Shown in pieces: positions 35,870 to 48,440 of a stretch of DNA of 64,000 nt. Within the stretch, counting starts at the first letter, position 1; each line of letters opens with the position of its first letter. This DNA is from Zanthoxylum bungeanum (Eukaryota > Streptophyta > Magnoliopsida > Sapindales > Rutaceae), in contig SKCR01031863.1 of the NCBI GenBank assembly GCA_019454045.1, positions 62,001-126,000 on the forward strand, in the 5' to 3' direction. Both the position numbers and the translations under genes were made by a program. The notes beneath the pieces are model-generated. The model had not been told where the DNA came from. It was given only the letters and a program-made list of their open reading frames with translations, and ran no database searches.

Positions 35870-36742
35870 TTGTTTCAGTATCAAATTACAAGATTACTGC
35901 TGATGACTAAAGAATTTATTTTGCCTTGGCATTTGATTAATCTTCTTGAAACATGAATGGATAATAAAATGTTTTATTATTTTTATTATTATTATTTTTG
36001 TGAATGAAAATGAACGTATGGTGCATGCCTTTTCTGTCCACCGTTTATGGATGCAACCGTAAGTCGTTATATTAGGTCCCACCTGAGTGATAATTTTTCC
36101 AAGGAAAATACTCTCCCCATTTTTTTTTTTTTTTTTTTTTCTTCTTCTTCTTCTTCTTCTATCTAATAGTACAGCATCAGTGATGCACTTTTTGCTTAGA
36201 ACCATAGTAGGGATGGTTATTCGGTACAAAAAATTATTTTGAATCACGATCGAATAATATGATATCTTGAATTTCGATTCGATTTTGAGATTTTTATCAA
36301 CTCAAATAGCACCTGATAGAGAATTATTTTAAGAAAAATATAGACAGAGAATGTATTCTCTCACTCTTTTTTTTGGGTTAAAAGTGCTTATTTCATCCTT
36401 TTAATTTTTCTTTTTCACTTGGTTGCAATTTTTGGGTGTTTCGGCAAGAGGTTTTTAAAGGATTTACATTTTTTTTCCCATAATTTAATTTTAGAAAACA
36501 ATTGTCAATTTAGTTTGTTTGAGAAATCAGAAACCTCTATTATGGTCAATTTTAAAATGTCAAAGGACTGTTGTGTTTATTTTTGTGTTCAAAAACAAAA
36601 CTTCACAACAAGAGCACCTCTTTAACTGTGCTTCCTATTCTTGCTTCATCAAAATGTTTAGTACTCACTGATACATGAGTAGTAATTTAAATGCTAATCT
36701 CATCGAAGAGCATGATTGTAGTAGTCATGATAATAAAAGGTT
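35870..36742. other. Spacer between the two Rieske gene copies
   Basis: This should hold the promoter of the intact copy and the 3' end of the broken copy. It includes a 20-bp T run followed by CTT repeats (36120-36160). No separate gene was seen. Confidence 0.4.
36120..36160. repeat. Poly-T and CTT microsatellite
   Basis: About 21 T followed by six or seven CTT units. Confidence 0.9.
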
Positions 36743-39553
36743 TTACATATGAAGTGAGACAGACAACCATTTCGAAGCTGCAAAGCATATTATTGCGAAT
36801 GAGACGACTGTAATTCTCGCAGCCATTGGCATCGCATTCTGCTTGGTTGCAGCAACAGTCGCAATTGAAACAATGGAGACTACTTGTGCAGCATTGCAAC
36901 TTTTGCAGTTCAACACATGAGACCAGTACCTGCAATTTTTTATATCCATTGATTAAGTCCAATGATCTTACTTTTATTGGCATGACAACAAACTTCATAG
37001 TGTTCCCATTTTCAATTATCAAGTTTAAGGAACAAATAATGCTTCTTTCTTGGTCTTTCTATGTTCTATGAGTTTCTAAACTGGGAGCTACTGTTAGATC
37101 CTACAACCTTGGCAGTCAAAAAACTTATTTGGTATAATATCTGAAATATGTGGCCTCAAGGGATTCAAGTTTATGAAATTGAAGTCTTAATACCTGTCCA
37201 TGACCTGTTGTTCCCTTGGTACCAGCATATTTGTTTAACCACATCCTAAAAGCAACTACAAAGGCATCGGCTTCCATGATCTTACGCTCCTGCAGGGAGA
37301 AGAAACCAAAGACTTTGAAAACTATATATTACGGAGTGTTTTTTCAATCCAGTTCTAGGCTACATGATCATTCACAGCCAGAAACAATGGAGAAAGTCAG
37401 TTCATTTTTCTTGTACAAGATGCGTATACAAGTGAACAGTTGAATGCTTTCTACTGAGATTGGGACCTTGACTAACAATGGACCTTAACGTCAATCCAAC
37501 CAGGATTTACCAAAAGTTTTAGATAAATGTGAATCAGTTTCTGAAAACTAACTTGAATAAAACTGAATATCAGTTCTTGTGACATGATTTGGAGCCATAA
37601 CAGCAGCTACTTAATGCAATTAATAAAAAGTTAAAGAGTAAGGAGCATATCGATAACAAATCAACAAGCTGGATGGAAAATCATTTTAGTAGAGATAGGA
37701 ATCACCTCAACATGAAGCAGGTATAAATCTGAATCCAGAACCATGTTTTGTCCAATATGAAATATCCACCGCGGAACAATTTTGTCCATCCAAATTCCAA
37801 AGTTTCTTGGGAAGGTCCAAATTATTCTGCTGTCACCCAGACTAACTGGAACACAAATAAAAATCATAGCTGCTCTTCGTTGCTCCGACTTCTGCACAAA
37901 AATGTATATGGATTAAAAGAATGCCGGAACAACAAAGAAGAAAATTTGAAAAGAGTGTCAAATCTATTATCTTCTTAAGAAAACAAAATATATTGACTTT
38001 TACCTTTTCGGCTCCTGGCAATGATGCAGATCCATTACCTTGATCACAAGATCAGCATAAAAATAAAAGATACAAGAAGATATAAATCTGCTACCTCCCC
38101 AATCCCGCTTTCCAGTGAAACCATTTATGTCAAATTTCTCTGACACTTAATTCGACCGGTCTGCCCCCTTCTCTAACTGTAAAGCAAATTTAGTATTAAC
38201 TGTATAGATTTTATTTACGCTAACTGACTTATTCAAAAATCTTATCTACCTTTGGGTTTCCTAATACACATCAATCCGTAATGTGCATATGGAACATGAG
38301 CAGGGTCCATAAGGTTTTCCAACAAAACCTCGTACCTGAAAATGCAATTTACTATCACTTCGAAATAGTTGTTAACTTGCATTTACCTGGTGGTTGTTAT
38401 TCTTATGTTCATCTAGCTTTCTTAATGATTCTTGCCAAATATTAATAAAGTACAAGTTCAATTTAGAATTAACAAAGTAATGTTCAATTTCATGTGCTAT
38501 CTCAGTCATGAAAAAAAAAATGGAAGACAAAATCATTTCACACCCATAAGGAATATCTCTGTTGCCGAACATCTTTGTAAATGAAGGGTCATCTAGTTCC
38601 TGGATGTGAGGAGGCTTCTTCGTCTTGATAATATCCTTGTACTGAGGAGCAACATTTGGCCAAAACCATACAATGTCATTATGCACAGCACAAGGATAAA
38701 CTGCAGCACATGCTTTCGTGAATTTGATAAAGAAGTTGCAAAAATTAATATTTTCCCACCAGAAAAAAGTGCACCAGTTGTTAGAGCAATCAGCTGCCAC
38801 CAAGCAAGTAGAAAAATTAACTTCCGCAAACTAAGGACAAAAGTTAAACTAAATTGCTACGTCATGCCATTAGTCCTCTTACTTCTATAAAGAATGTGGC
38901 AGAGCAGGATGAAGCACCACAAGAAAATTCAAAAAAGTTAACAAATTACAATCAAAAGCATAGCAACACAAAAATAATAAAGCACGTGAATATGTATAAT
39001 GCAAAATTGAAGCTTTCAATGAAATCAAGAACTTTTACCGGGGGGCCATCTGAGGGATAAATTTACGGTCACCAGAGCCATTGAAGCACCAGCCATGATA
39101 AACACACTGCAACCTTCCCCACTGATCAATCCTTCCTTCAGACAATGGAGCCAATCTGTGGGGACAAGCATTGGAAAAGACTCTCCATTGAGTCACATTC
39201 CTGTCCCACCACACCACAACATCAAGCCCCAAAACTTTCTTTGCATGAGGCACTCTCTTGTCCAAATCACACACTGGCATCAGTGGGTACCAGTGTGAGA
39301 ACCAATCAAATTTCTCTTCTTGTGAGTCAGTTCCAAGCTCTGGCGCTGGTGGGTCTTTGGCTTCAGTTGAAACTTGTGACGATCGAGATAAAGTGGTGTA
39401 AAGCTTGGATGATTTTGATGAGAAAAATGATGAAGTGGGTACTGGACTGAAATGAAAATTCAAGATTTTGTGCTTAGTGAAGGGGGGTATGTACTGAAGT
39501 GTTAATGGAGTGGCATCAAATGGTGAAACTGAGGAGAGTCCAAGAGCTTCCAT
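36743..39553 (-). pseudogene. PTC52-like Rieske oxygenase pseudogene, all exons present (copy B)
   Basis: Exon positions parallel the intact gene: 39553-39039, about 38730-38544, 38335-38250, 38176 downwards, 37892-37706, 37289-37194, and 36929 to about 36743. Exon 1 keeps the Rieske ligands and encodes [12 protein letters not shown] at its start. It has lost 10 bp between two CAG triplets in the codons for QAPPDG, which shifts the frame just before the splice donor. Exon 2 has no AG acceptor where its homolog starts. Exon 4 has an in-frame TGA from a small indel, and its 3' half is decayed. Exon 6 is about half the normal length (96 against 188 nt). Exon 7 is shortened, though RYWSHVLNCKSCNAA with the CxxC survives. 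The breaks are too many for a working enzyme. A copia element is inserted upstream of its start. Confidence 0.88.
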
Positions 39554-39962
39554 GGCTGCATCCAGCAGTTTTCACTAAACAAACTAGAGAGAAACAAGAT
39601 TAAAGAGATCAAGAACCAATAAAATTTGAGGCAATAAATGCTAATACCGTTTAGTGAATGAACATGATCAATAAGTCTGTAACCCTCTGCGCTTGAGGCT
39701 ATTAATTGTCCAGCATCAAAGAGAGAGAATTTTTTTATTTTTTATTTTATTTGTTTTTGGAGATGTTGGTTATACTAGACAATAAAATATGGACTGCAGC
39801 CCCTCCGGTACTATAGACTGAATGCTCTAATATAACAGAAATTAGTTCTTATGGAAAAATCATCCCACCAATCCAAGGGCAGAGGCTGTGACACCAAAGA
39901 ATCAGCAGCCTCTACTCTAGCAAGAGCATACTTGTGTGGAGTATCTCATTGAGGGAGAGAAA
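39554..39962. other. Upstream region of copy B, cut by the copia insertion
   Basis: Non-coding. It continues at 57659 once the 39963-57653 element is removed. The duplication AGAAA lies at 39958-39962. Confidence 0.6.
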
Positions 39963-40264
39963 TGTTGAAAACGTGTCCACCGAAAGCAAGCTTAGCTTAC
40001 ATTCACACATCAAAGAAAATGTGTTGCCAGCTTGCTCAAACCGCATGATACTGTTCACGCGGTTTGAGCACTATAAATCAGAGCCCCCCAGACCATTGTA
40101 AGGTATCCCAGTAATCCCAAATGTGTGAGTAAAGATAGAGAGTAAAGTGGTGTTAGAGTTTTTTGTAAAGCTTGGGTTATAAAGCTTTGTAATTCTTTTG
40201 TTTGTAATATAAAAGAAGAGTTTTCTCTCCAATCACCTATATTCGTGTGTGTTTTATCACAACA
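39963..40264 (+). repeat. 5' LTR of the second copia element
   Basis: 302 bp, TGTTGAAAAC to CACAACA. The TATA box CTATAAATC is at 40071, directly after the inverted repeat at 40034-40069. AATATAAAAGAAG near 40206 may serve in 3' end formation. Confidence 0.95.
40034..40069 (+). promoter_or_regulatory. 36-bp inverted repeat abutting the LTR TATA box
   Basis: In this LTR the perfect arms are GCTCAAACCGC and GCGGTTTGAGC. In the 3' LTR (57423-57458) they are 15 bp, GCTCAAACCGCGTGA and TCACGCGGTTTGAGC, around a 6-bp centre. The TATA box begins two bases later. This looks like a duplicated, oppositely oriented promoter element or a hairpin. Confidence 0.75.
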
Positions 40265-40619
40265 AGTGGTATCAGAGCTAAGGTTACTCGGAGGGATCCA
40301 GAAACTCGGAAACAGAGCTTCGGTTCAGAAAGTAGGTTCCGACGAAAGTTGTCGAAAATCGATTTTGAGGATACCATCAGACTTTTCACGGCGAGACGAG
40401 CACGGTGGTTTTTTTCGGCGATCGAACGAAGGTCCCAGTAAGCCGCACGCGCCTCACAGAAGCTGCCTCACGCGCGCCCACTCGCATCACGTGCTTCACG
40501 CGCAGACGAAGGAAGAAGACGACCACGTCAGCCGCCACGTGTCGCCACGTCAGCGCACAGTCAGCGCCCAGTCAGCTCACACGTCATCTGCCACATCAGT
40601 AGTGCCACGTCAGCGGTGC

Positions 40620-40835
40620 CTGGTAAATTTCAGATAGGTCCCTGAACTTTCTGGAAATTACAATTTAGCCCCAATACTTTCAGAAATGTTCAATTTAGTC
40701 CCTGAACTTTTTGGAAATTTCAATTTAGTCCCTGAATTTTTCCGTAACTGCACTTTGGCCCCTGAACTTTTGGAAATTGCACTTTAACCCCTGTAATTTA
40801 TGAAATTTGCAATTTGGTTCCTGTGTCGGATTTTG
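40620..40835 (+). repeat. Leader repeats with the TAGTCCCTGAACTTT core
   Basis: About seven imperfect copies of a 30-35 bp unit, CAATTTAGTCCCTGAACTTT then TTGGAAATT. Each AATTT before the core can pair with AAATT after it. Confidence 0.8.
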
Positions 40836-40920
40836 ACAAACGAAGTGTCATTTCCACCATTTTCGACCATTCCGGACGCAACGGTGAGGTCCGTTTTTTG
40901 AAATTCTACTTAGAATTTTT

Positions 40921-41640
40921 ATGATGGATGGGGGCAACGGAAAAATGGTTCTGTTAACCAGTACAAACTATTTCACATGGAGAGGAATGATGAAAGACCT
41001 TATGTATGTGAAGGACTATGATGGATCGGTATTTCTGGAGCAGAAACCAGAAGGAATGTCCGATGAGAAGTGGGCTAATCTTCACCAGAAAACATGCAGT
41101 ACTATTCGTCAGTGGATCGACGATAGTATCGTCAACCATGTCAGTGAAGAAACAAATGCACGTGTCTTATGGAGAAAGCTGGAGGAGCTTTTTCGAGCTA
41201 AGACTGGCAACAACAAGCTGTACTACATCAAGAAGATGATGGGTTTGAAATACCAAGAAGGTACTGCTGCGGCGGACCACATCAACGATTTCCTCGGAAC
41301 AATGAAAGAATTATCTGGATTGGGCATAGACTTCGGTGATGAGGTAAATGACTTAATACTCCTTAATACGTTACCAGAATCTTGGGAAACATTCAGATCT
41401 ACGGTGATAAATTCAGCCGCAGATGGGAAAGTAACTATGGAGATGGCAAAGACCAGGATCTTCGAGGAAGAAAAGAGGATGAGAATGCATGAGTCAGCAT
41501 CAGCCTCAACCTCAGAAGCTCTAGTGACAGAAAAGAACACCAGAAGGGGGAGGAGTAAAAGCCGAGGCCCAGGTAGACCTGACAAGAACCGAGGTAAATC
41601 AAGAACTAGAGATATTGAGTGATATCACTGCAAAAAGAAA
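40921..41640 (+). pseudogene. Copia gag, interrupted in the zinc knuckle
   Basis: From ATG at 40921 the frame encodes 233 residues with the usual gag features: an N-terminal LTSTNYFTWRGMMKDLMYV segment, W-x-x-L-E-E-L-F-R, and a basic stretch (RRGRSKSRGPGRPDKNRG). It stops at TGA 41620-41622. That codon sits where the first Cys of the CCHC knuckle should be; the rest, YHCKKKGHMKRDC, follows in the same frame. So one base change (TGT to TGA) separates gag from the rest of the polyprotein. Confidence 0.9.
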
Positions 41641-42300
41641 GGCCATATGAAGAGGGATTGCTACAAGTTGAAGAACGAGCAGTCCATGAGAGATGGTGAC
41701 TCTAATCAAGAAAGAGTTGCTACTACCACCGACAATACCTCCAAACAGTTCTTCATTATTTATGAAGAAGATGTTGTGAATCTTGCCAGCCACGAGACCA
41801 GTTGGATGATAGATAGTGGCGCATCCATACACGCCACATCTCGCAGAGACTTCTTTTCATCTTACACACCAGAGGACTACGGTGCTGTAAGGATGGGGAA
41901 TGACGGCCAGTCCAAAGCCGTCGGTATTGGAGACATCTGCCTTGAAACATACAACGGGACAAGGCTATTGTTGAAGAGAGTCAAGCACATCCCAGACATC
42001 CGGTTAAACCTGATCTCAACAGGCAAGCTGGATGATGAAGGTTTCTGCAACACCTTTAGTGACAGCACATGGAAGCTCATTAAAGGATCAATGGTTGTGG
42101 CACGAGGTAAGAAAGACTCAACTCTGTATTTGATGCATGCTAAGCTTTCAAATAGTAGCATAAATACAGTCAACAGTAATGAGGCAGCCGAGCTATGGCA
42201 CAAAAAGCTTAGTCACATGAGTCAAACGGGGATGGAGATACTACGCAGGCGGAATGTTCTTTCGGAATTGAAGCTCACACTTACGGAAGTGTGAACACTG
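41641..42300 (+). pseudogene. Copia protease and pre-integrase segment
   Basis: In the gag frame, SWMIDSGASIHATSRRDFF holds the aspartic protease active-site DSGA. Downstream, LWHKKLSHMSQTGMEIL is the start of the GAG-pre-integrase zinc-binding region, with its H and H. At about 42285 a one-base shift moves the partner CEHCMAGKRNRVSF into another frame. Confidence 0.88.
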
Positions 42301-42301
42301 C

Positions 42302-43480
42302 ATGGCTGGAAAGCGGAACAGAGTGTCCTTCCAGAGCTCCCCACCTCAACGGAAACCAGAGGTACTTGATCTCATACATTCAGATATATGTAGTCCGATG
42401 CAGACACGAACACTTGGTGGGTCACTTTACTTTGTGACATTCATAGACGATCATTCAAGGAAGACATGGGCATACACCTTGAAGAGAAAAGACCAAGTGT
42501 TGGGAGTGTTCAAGGAGTTTCACGCCCTGGTGGAGAGAGAAACCGGTAAGAAACTCAAATGCATCAGAACAGACAACGGTGGAGAATACAGAGGTCCGTT
42601 TGATCAGTACTGCAAGATGCAAGGAATCCGAAATCAAACGACACCTCCAAAGACACCTCAGCTGAATGGCCTAGCTGAGAGGATGAACAGAACCTTGTGC
42701 GAAAGGGTCAGAAGCTTGCTGTCACAAGCCAAGCTGTCGAAGACATTTTGGGGGGAGGCACTCAACACAACTGTACATGTTTTGAACATGTCCCCAACGG
42801 TCACACTAAAAGGTAATGTTCCTAACCAAGCATGTACAGGTAAAGAAGTGTCATAGTAACACTTGCATGTCTTTGGGTGCAAAGCATTTTTGCACATCCC
42901 AAAGGATGAGAGATCCAAGCTTGATGCAAAGACGCGACAGTGTGTCTTTATTGGCTATGGTCAGGATGATTTCGGCTACAAACTCTATGATCCTGTGGAG
43001 AATAAGATTGTCAGAAGCCGAGATGTTGTCTTCGTTGAAGATCAGACCATAGAAGATATCAGAAAGGAGATGGAGACAATGCCCCAGCAATACAGAGATG
43101 TGAATCCAGAACCTCATACACCGGTGCCAGTACGAGTTGAAGATGAGGTTCCCAGACATGAGGGTACATGTGATGAAGCTCCCACAGATGATGATCATGA
43201 TCAACCACCAGTACCAGAAGCTACACCAATAGTTCCACAGAGAAGGTCTAACAGAGATAGACGACCTTCAACCAAATACTCTGCATATGAGTATGTATTG
43301 CTTACTGACGGGGGAGAACCCGAGAGCTACCAGGAGGCTGTGGAAACAGATGACAGAGAAAAGTGGGAGGAAGCCATGCAAGATGAGATGAAATCTTTGC
43401 ATGACAATCACACTTTTGAGTTGGTGAAATTGCCAAGAGGTAAAAGGGCTTTGAAGAATAAATGGTGTACAGGGTGAAGC
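42302..43480 (+). pseudogene. Copia integrase
   Basis: The DD35E core can be read: HSDICSP with the first Asp, RTDNGGEY with the second, and NGLAERMNRT with the Glu. Two adjacent stop codons (TAG TAA at about 42854-42859) precede HLHVFGCKAFLHIPKDERS. The frame runs on through the linker, with VDEVPRHE-like acidic text, to about 43463. There, loss of one base in the codons for KWVYRVK shifts the frame before the reverse transcriptase. Confidence 0.9.
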
Positions 43481-44243
43481 AACAGAAGCATACTTCACAA
43501 CCCCGGTACAAAGCCAGACTAGTTGTCAAGGGATTCAATCAGAGGAAAGACATTGACTTCGATGAAATCTTCTCTCCAGTTGTGAAGATGTCATCCATCA
43601 GAGTGGTACTCAGCTTAGCAGTAAGCCTCGACCTGGAGGTTGAGCAGATGGATGTCAAGACCGCATTTCTTCATGGAGATCTGGAAGAAGAAATTTACAT
43701 GGAGCAACCAGAAGGCTTCAGAGTCAGAGGAAAAGAGGACTATGTGTGCAGACTCAGGAAAAGCCTCTACGGTTTGAAACAGGCACCGAGACAGTGGTAC
43801 ATGAAGTTTGAGTCAGTTATGGGGGAGCAGAGATACAAGAAGACCACTTCAGAACATTGTGTCTTCGTTCAGAAATTTTCTGACGATGACTTTATCATCT
43901 TACTGCTATATGTAGATGATATGTTGATAGTTGGCCGGAATCAATCGAGGATTGATAATTTGAAGCAGCAACTGAGTAAGTCTTTTGAGATGAAAGACTT
44001 GGGGCCAGCAAAACAGATTCTTGGCATCAGGATCGGCCGTGGTCGGAAAGCCAAGAAATTATACTTGTCACAGGAGGAGTACATCGAGAAGGTACTTCAG
44101 AGATTCCAGATGGACAAAGCTAAAGCGGTTAGCACTCCTCTTGCTACCCACTTTAGATTGAGTACACAACAGAGTCCCTCTACTGAGACAGAGAAGGAGG
44201 AAATGAAACAGGTTCCATACACCTCAGTAGTGGGAAGTCTTAT
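43462..44243 (+). pseudogene. Copia reverse transcriptase, N-terminal part, cut by the nested element
   Basis: The segment is open from about 43462. It has KARLVVKGFNQRKDIDF, the QMDVKTAFLHGDLEEEIYM box, SLYGLKQAPRQWY and the catalytic YVDDMLIVG. Frame and homology end at VPYTSVVGSL, where the element at 44244 begins. The next residues (MYAMVCTRPDL) resume at 56555. Confidence 0.92.
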
Positions 44244-47100
44244 TGTAGGCACTGCATTTTTGCATATCAGGCCTATGATGAGCCTCGTATGGAGGCACGA
44301 CCTTTTAGTCACGGAAGTCGCGGGAAACGGATATCGGAAGGGAAAAATCAAGAATTGATATTTTGACGAATTCTGTTCGCTCGTTTAGCCTCGGGTTTGC
44401 TCGTTAAGTCTTTGTTTCAAAATCTATTCTCGCCCCGAACCTTAAACCTACCTCCGTGCCCCACGTCATCACACAAATTTAACAAAACCACTCGCAAATA
44501 CCCTTCACGCCCACTTCAACCAAAAATAACAAATAATTCCACCAAAACCAAAACAAAAAGCCAAATCCACTACATGCCAAACCCCACACAATAAACAATT
44601 CCTTGCCACCTTTTCCACCAAGCCTTTCACGTGCAACCATCTATTTCCACAAACACAACAAGACAAAACTTCCTCCATCAATTCAACAAAAATCAAGACA
44701 ACTTGCATGGCCAACTCATACACACGCACATGTCTTCCTCTCTCTTTCACTTTCAACAAAAATCAAAGCAACTCCCCCACACCCCACGTGAACAACATAA
44801 TAATTCAACAAAGCCCCCCATCACGCCGAAAGCACTCCATCATTCACCAAACTTCTCCACAAATTCAAACCAAACAAACACAAAACAATAAAATACTAAA
44901 CAACAAACAAATAAGAAAACCTTTCACGCCCATTCCTACCACTCATGCAACCACCCTCCACTCACCAATTTGCACTAACCATTATTCCCCTGCACCCTCC
45001 ATACAAGTACCCATGCAACTACCCATACCATAACACATGCCACCACCCATACGTCCCTCTCTCTCGCGGCCCTTACCCATCAACAGCCTCACGCCATTAT
45101 CCTCCTCACAGCCTTGGCCACCTAGAAAACAGCAGCCCCTCTCGCCACTGCCCGGGATCAACCCCTTCACGCACCTTAACTACCCTTCACACATAGCATC
45201 TTCAACTTAGCCAACTCCATCGCCACATACTGCCTCGCCATAGCCTTCACGCACCCACAGCACATCCACGTAACCCTCAACTCAAAAAAATCACACAAAA
45301 ACCCCAGCCCGCACGCAGACCTTGATCTCCATCTCCCTCACAAGACACGCCCCCTAGCTCTCTCACTGTCACTCACACAGCCCTCACCATCACCTCTCGG
45401 ATGCCCACTCTTCTCAACCAACAAACACAGCCAGACCACTGACGGGAATCACCAAAGAACCCTTGCACCTCTCAAAACACACACATACAACCACAAAAGA
45501 ACAAAAACCCTAATCTGAGCCCTCACTCTCATCCACGACAGCCCATTCCCCTCTCATTCCTCTCTCACTCGACGAAAATAAGAAAACCATAAACACCCGG
45601 GCCCTTCCTTCATCTCTCTCGGCTCCCTCCATATTCACCGCCCTCTTTCTCTCATGACAACACAGACCACTGTCAAAACACACACATCTCTCTCGGCACA
45701 GACCATACACCTTGCTCATCAAATACAAGCCACGACAAGCACCGAATCATCATCACAAACCAAGCCAGCAACCACACGAATGAATACCCCTCCCTGACCA
45801 ACATAAAACACCTTTCAAACAGCCCACCAAAGAGAACAAAGCCACCGAACAACATAAAAAAAATAAAAAAGAGAAAAAAAAAAAAAGCAACGTGGAACCG
45901 GTGAACAGCTTGGACCTGTACAAGAAAGGCATCTTGAACAAAATAAAAGGATTGGACATGAAGCAGACCAAAACGTGCCAGTGAGCTGTGAACCCTAGGT
46001 AAACAAACAACCCCAAAGTTAACCGACAAGCTTCACCAACAACAACACAAAAAAGCCAAGAATCCACCGACCAAATAACCAACAAATTAAGCCACAAACC
46101 AGTTCCTAAAAAAATCAACAAACAGCCCATAAAATCAATCCCAAAACAGCCCCCATAACAAAACACAAACAGCCCTCAACTTCTCATCCAGCGAGCGAAA
46201 ATCGCGAGTGAAAACAGATGAAACGGTGAAAACAACGGACCTGTGAAAACAGTAGAAACAGTGAACCAGTGGAAACAGCGAACCAGTGGAAAGAGTAGAA
46301 ACAGTGGACCAGTGAAAACAGCAGAACTATAACCCTCCTGGTACCGTGAAACGCACTCCCGAAAAGCGACTTAAAAGGTAAGACTTGAGGGCACCCATTT
46401 TATTTATTTTATTTCGCATGAGAATTGTGGATTGGTGAATGATGTGATTCCGGATGGACGGAATATGTGTTATCTCTTGTGGTATATCGGATGGAAACCC
46501 GGACATAAATTCCGTAGCCGAATCCGAATGGACGGTAGTGCGGTTTGTACTCGGGATACAATGCCACGTATCACTTGAGAGACACACGTATTTCGTTTCA
46601 TCCAAACTTGTATGCGAGCATGATTTAGTCTAGTATGTTATTTATTTTTTTAAGCATGATTTAGTTGTTTATTTTTAAAGCATGATTAGTTATTTATTTT
46701 GCGTTTGGAAGTTGCATTATGTTTAGGTTGTTATTTGTTTTCCGCATTATATGATTGAAATATGTTCATGAGATTGCCATGTGATGTTGTATGTTGTGAT
46801 GATTAATTTCATGCATGTGAATTTAGAAATATAATTGTCATTGGAAATAAGTTGTTTAGGCTTGGCTAAATTATTGCATAAATCATAATATTACAAGTGG
46901 CATAAGTAAGGGACCATTCCGAACCCAACGGTTTGAGGTCTTCCCTTGTGAGGGGTGAGTGCGGCCTTAAATCTTTGTCCCGGTTCACACCGGGTGGCGA
47001 CTTCATGTTATTTCTCCGGTTTAGTTCCCCCGCGGACTATTCCGTACTTTTCGACCGGGTCGCGAGCCCGGAACATCGTCGTCTATTTCTGTGTCCTACA
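44244..47100 (+). repeat. 5' LTR of element 3
   Basis: Starts TGTAGGCACTG and ends TGTCCTACA. Its middle part is very C- and A-rich, which makes long frames on both strands; these are not genes. Copies of GTGAACCAGTGGAAACAG recur at 46258-46300. Confidence 0.95.
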
Positions 47101-47129
47101 GTCTGGCGACTCCACTGGGGATAGAGAAT

Positions 47130-48440
47130 CGGCCTCGAAATAATGTCTTGTAATATTATGATTTATCCTTCAATTGACCGTGTCTACTGTGTGTTAAAAG
47201 GAGTTTTTGATCAATGGCATTTTTAAGGCTGGGTAATGGTTTGGTGTCATCCTTCATTCACTACCTTCTATAAGGAAAAGCTGTGAGGGCACCTAGATAA
47301 TCATTTACTTATAGCCTGTTGTGACAGACTAATCTGGAGGACTTGTTGCTTATTCCTGTCACCAAGCGATAAGAGCCTAAGAGGCTTGGGTACTTAAGAG
47401 AGCCTCGCTCCACCCTCCCTCTGGGGAATCTGCAACAAGAAATCCATTTGACAGTTAGTCACACGCTATAACTCGTTGGCACGTACCGCAAAGTATAAAA
47501 AAAGGTGCGCTCACTTGGTCGCTCGAACCCTTGAGTGGGGAGACCTAGTTGTGGGTAATCCTTCGCCAACGAGAGTATTTGTCTACTCCCGCAAACCCAC
47601 ACGTAGACCAGAGTTGTATGGCCTATGGCAACTATTTCCTTGTGCTTGTGGACCGTCCTCATTTGGATGCAGTTGGACTTTTTGTCAGAAATGCGGACTT
47701 GTTGGGCCATTTAAAACTGGGACGAGTTCGTATCCTATGACAATTGGGCAAAAGCTTCTAAAATGTTGATGGACCACTCTGTAGAAATTATCTTTGTATG
47801 CTCTTGTTTGGGAACATTGTGTTTGGATCCATTCGGACCTTTTATCATGGGATATGGGCTTGTTGGGCTATTTAAACTGGGACAAGAACGTATCTTATGG
47901 TAATCGGGCCAGAAGCTTCCAAAACGCCAATGACCATTATATGTTTGTGTTTAGGACCATCATCATTTGGATTCGATTGGATCTTTTGTCAAGAGATGTG
48001 AACTTGTTGGGCCATTTAAACTGGGACAAGTTCATGTCCTTTGACAATTGGGCCAAAAGCTTCTAAAATGCCGATGGGCCATTTTGTATTTAGGCCTTTT
48101 ATTATTTGAAGTTATTTAGTTATATTATCGCAAAGTGTAAACCTGTTGGGCCTTTTCAACTGGGACAAGTTTGCACCGCGCAATATTGTGACTGAATACT
48201 TTGAAATGATGACGGGCCAATTAGTGTAAATTCTTTCATGAGCTTATTTATTCCATACATTGCACACATATCATGCATACATGCATCATGTTAACCATTT
48301 TTGTGTCTCAAAAGCCATCATAGATTCCCGTTGGGTTAGGAAAGCAGAGAGACTCGTTAAGAGACCGTCAGTCAACATGAGCAAGTTAGCAAACGAGAGA
48401 TCCCGCCTGAATCAATTGGAGATTAAGTAACCGAAATTAT
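47130..48440 (+). repeat. Repeats of about 130 bp in the element 3 leader
   Basis: A unit with TGTTGGGCCATTTAAACTGG and CAATTGGGCCAAAAGCTTC recurs about four times between 47620 and 48230. No protein was seen. 48445-48663 is an open stretch of 72 codons with no recognised motif; it may be a trace of gag. Confidence 0.65.

Noticed and set aside
36743..39553. Second functional Rieske oxygenase gene
   Set aside because: Exon order and sequence look good at first, but a 10-bp deletion, a missing acceptor, an in-frame stop and a half-length exon 6 cannot be reconciled with a working enzyme.
41620..41622. TGA in the gag zinc knuckle as a programmed read-through site
   Set aside because: It replaces the first Cys of the CCHC knuckle and the polyprotein has other stops and frameshifts, so a simple mutation is more likely.
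44397..46166. Several open frames on both strands, and again at 53625-55819
   Set aside because: They fall in both LTRs of element 3, in C/A-rich text with biased composition, and no motif was found.
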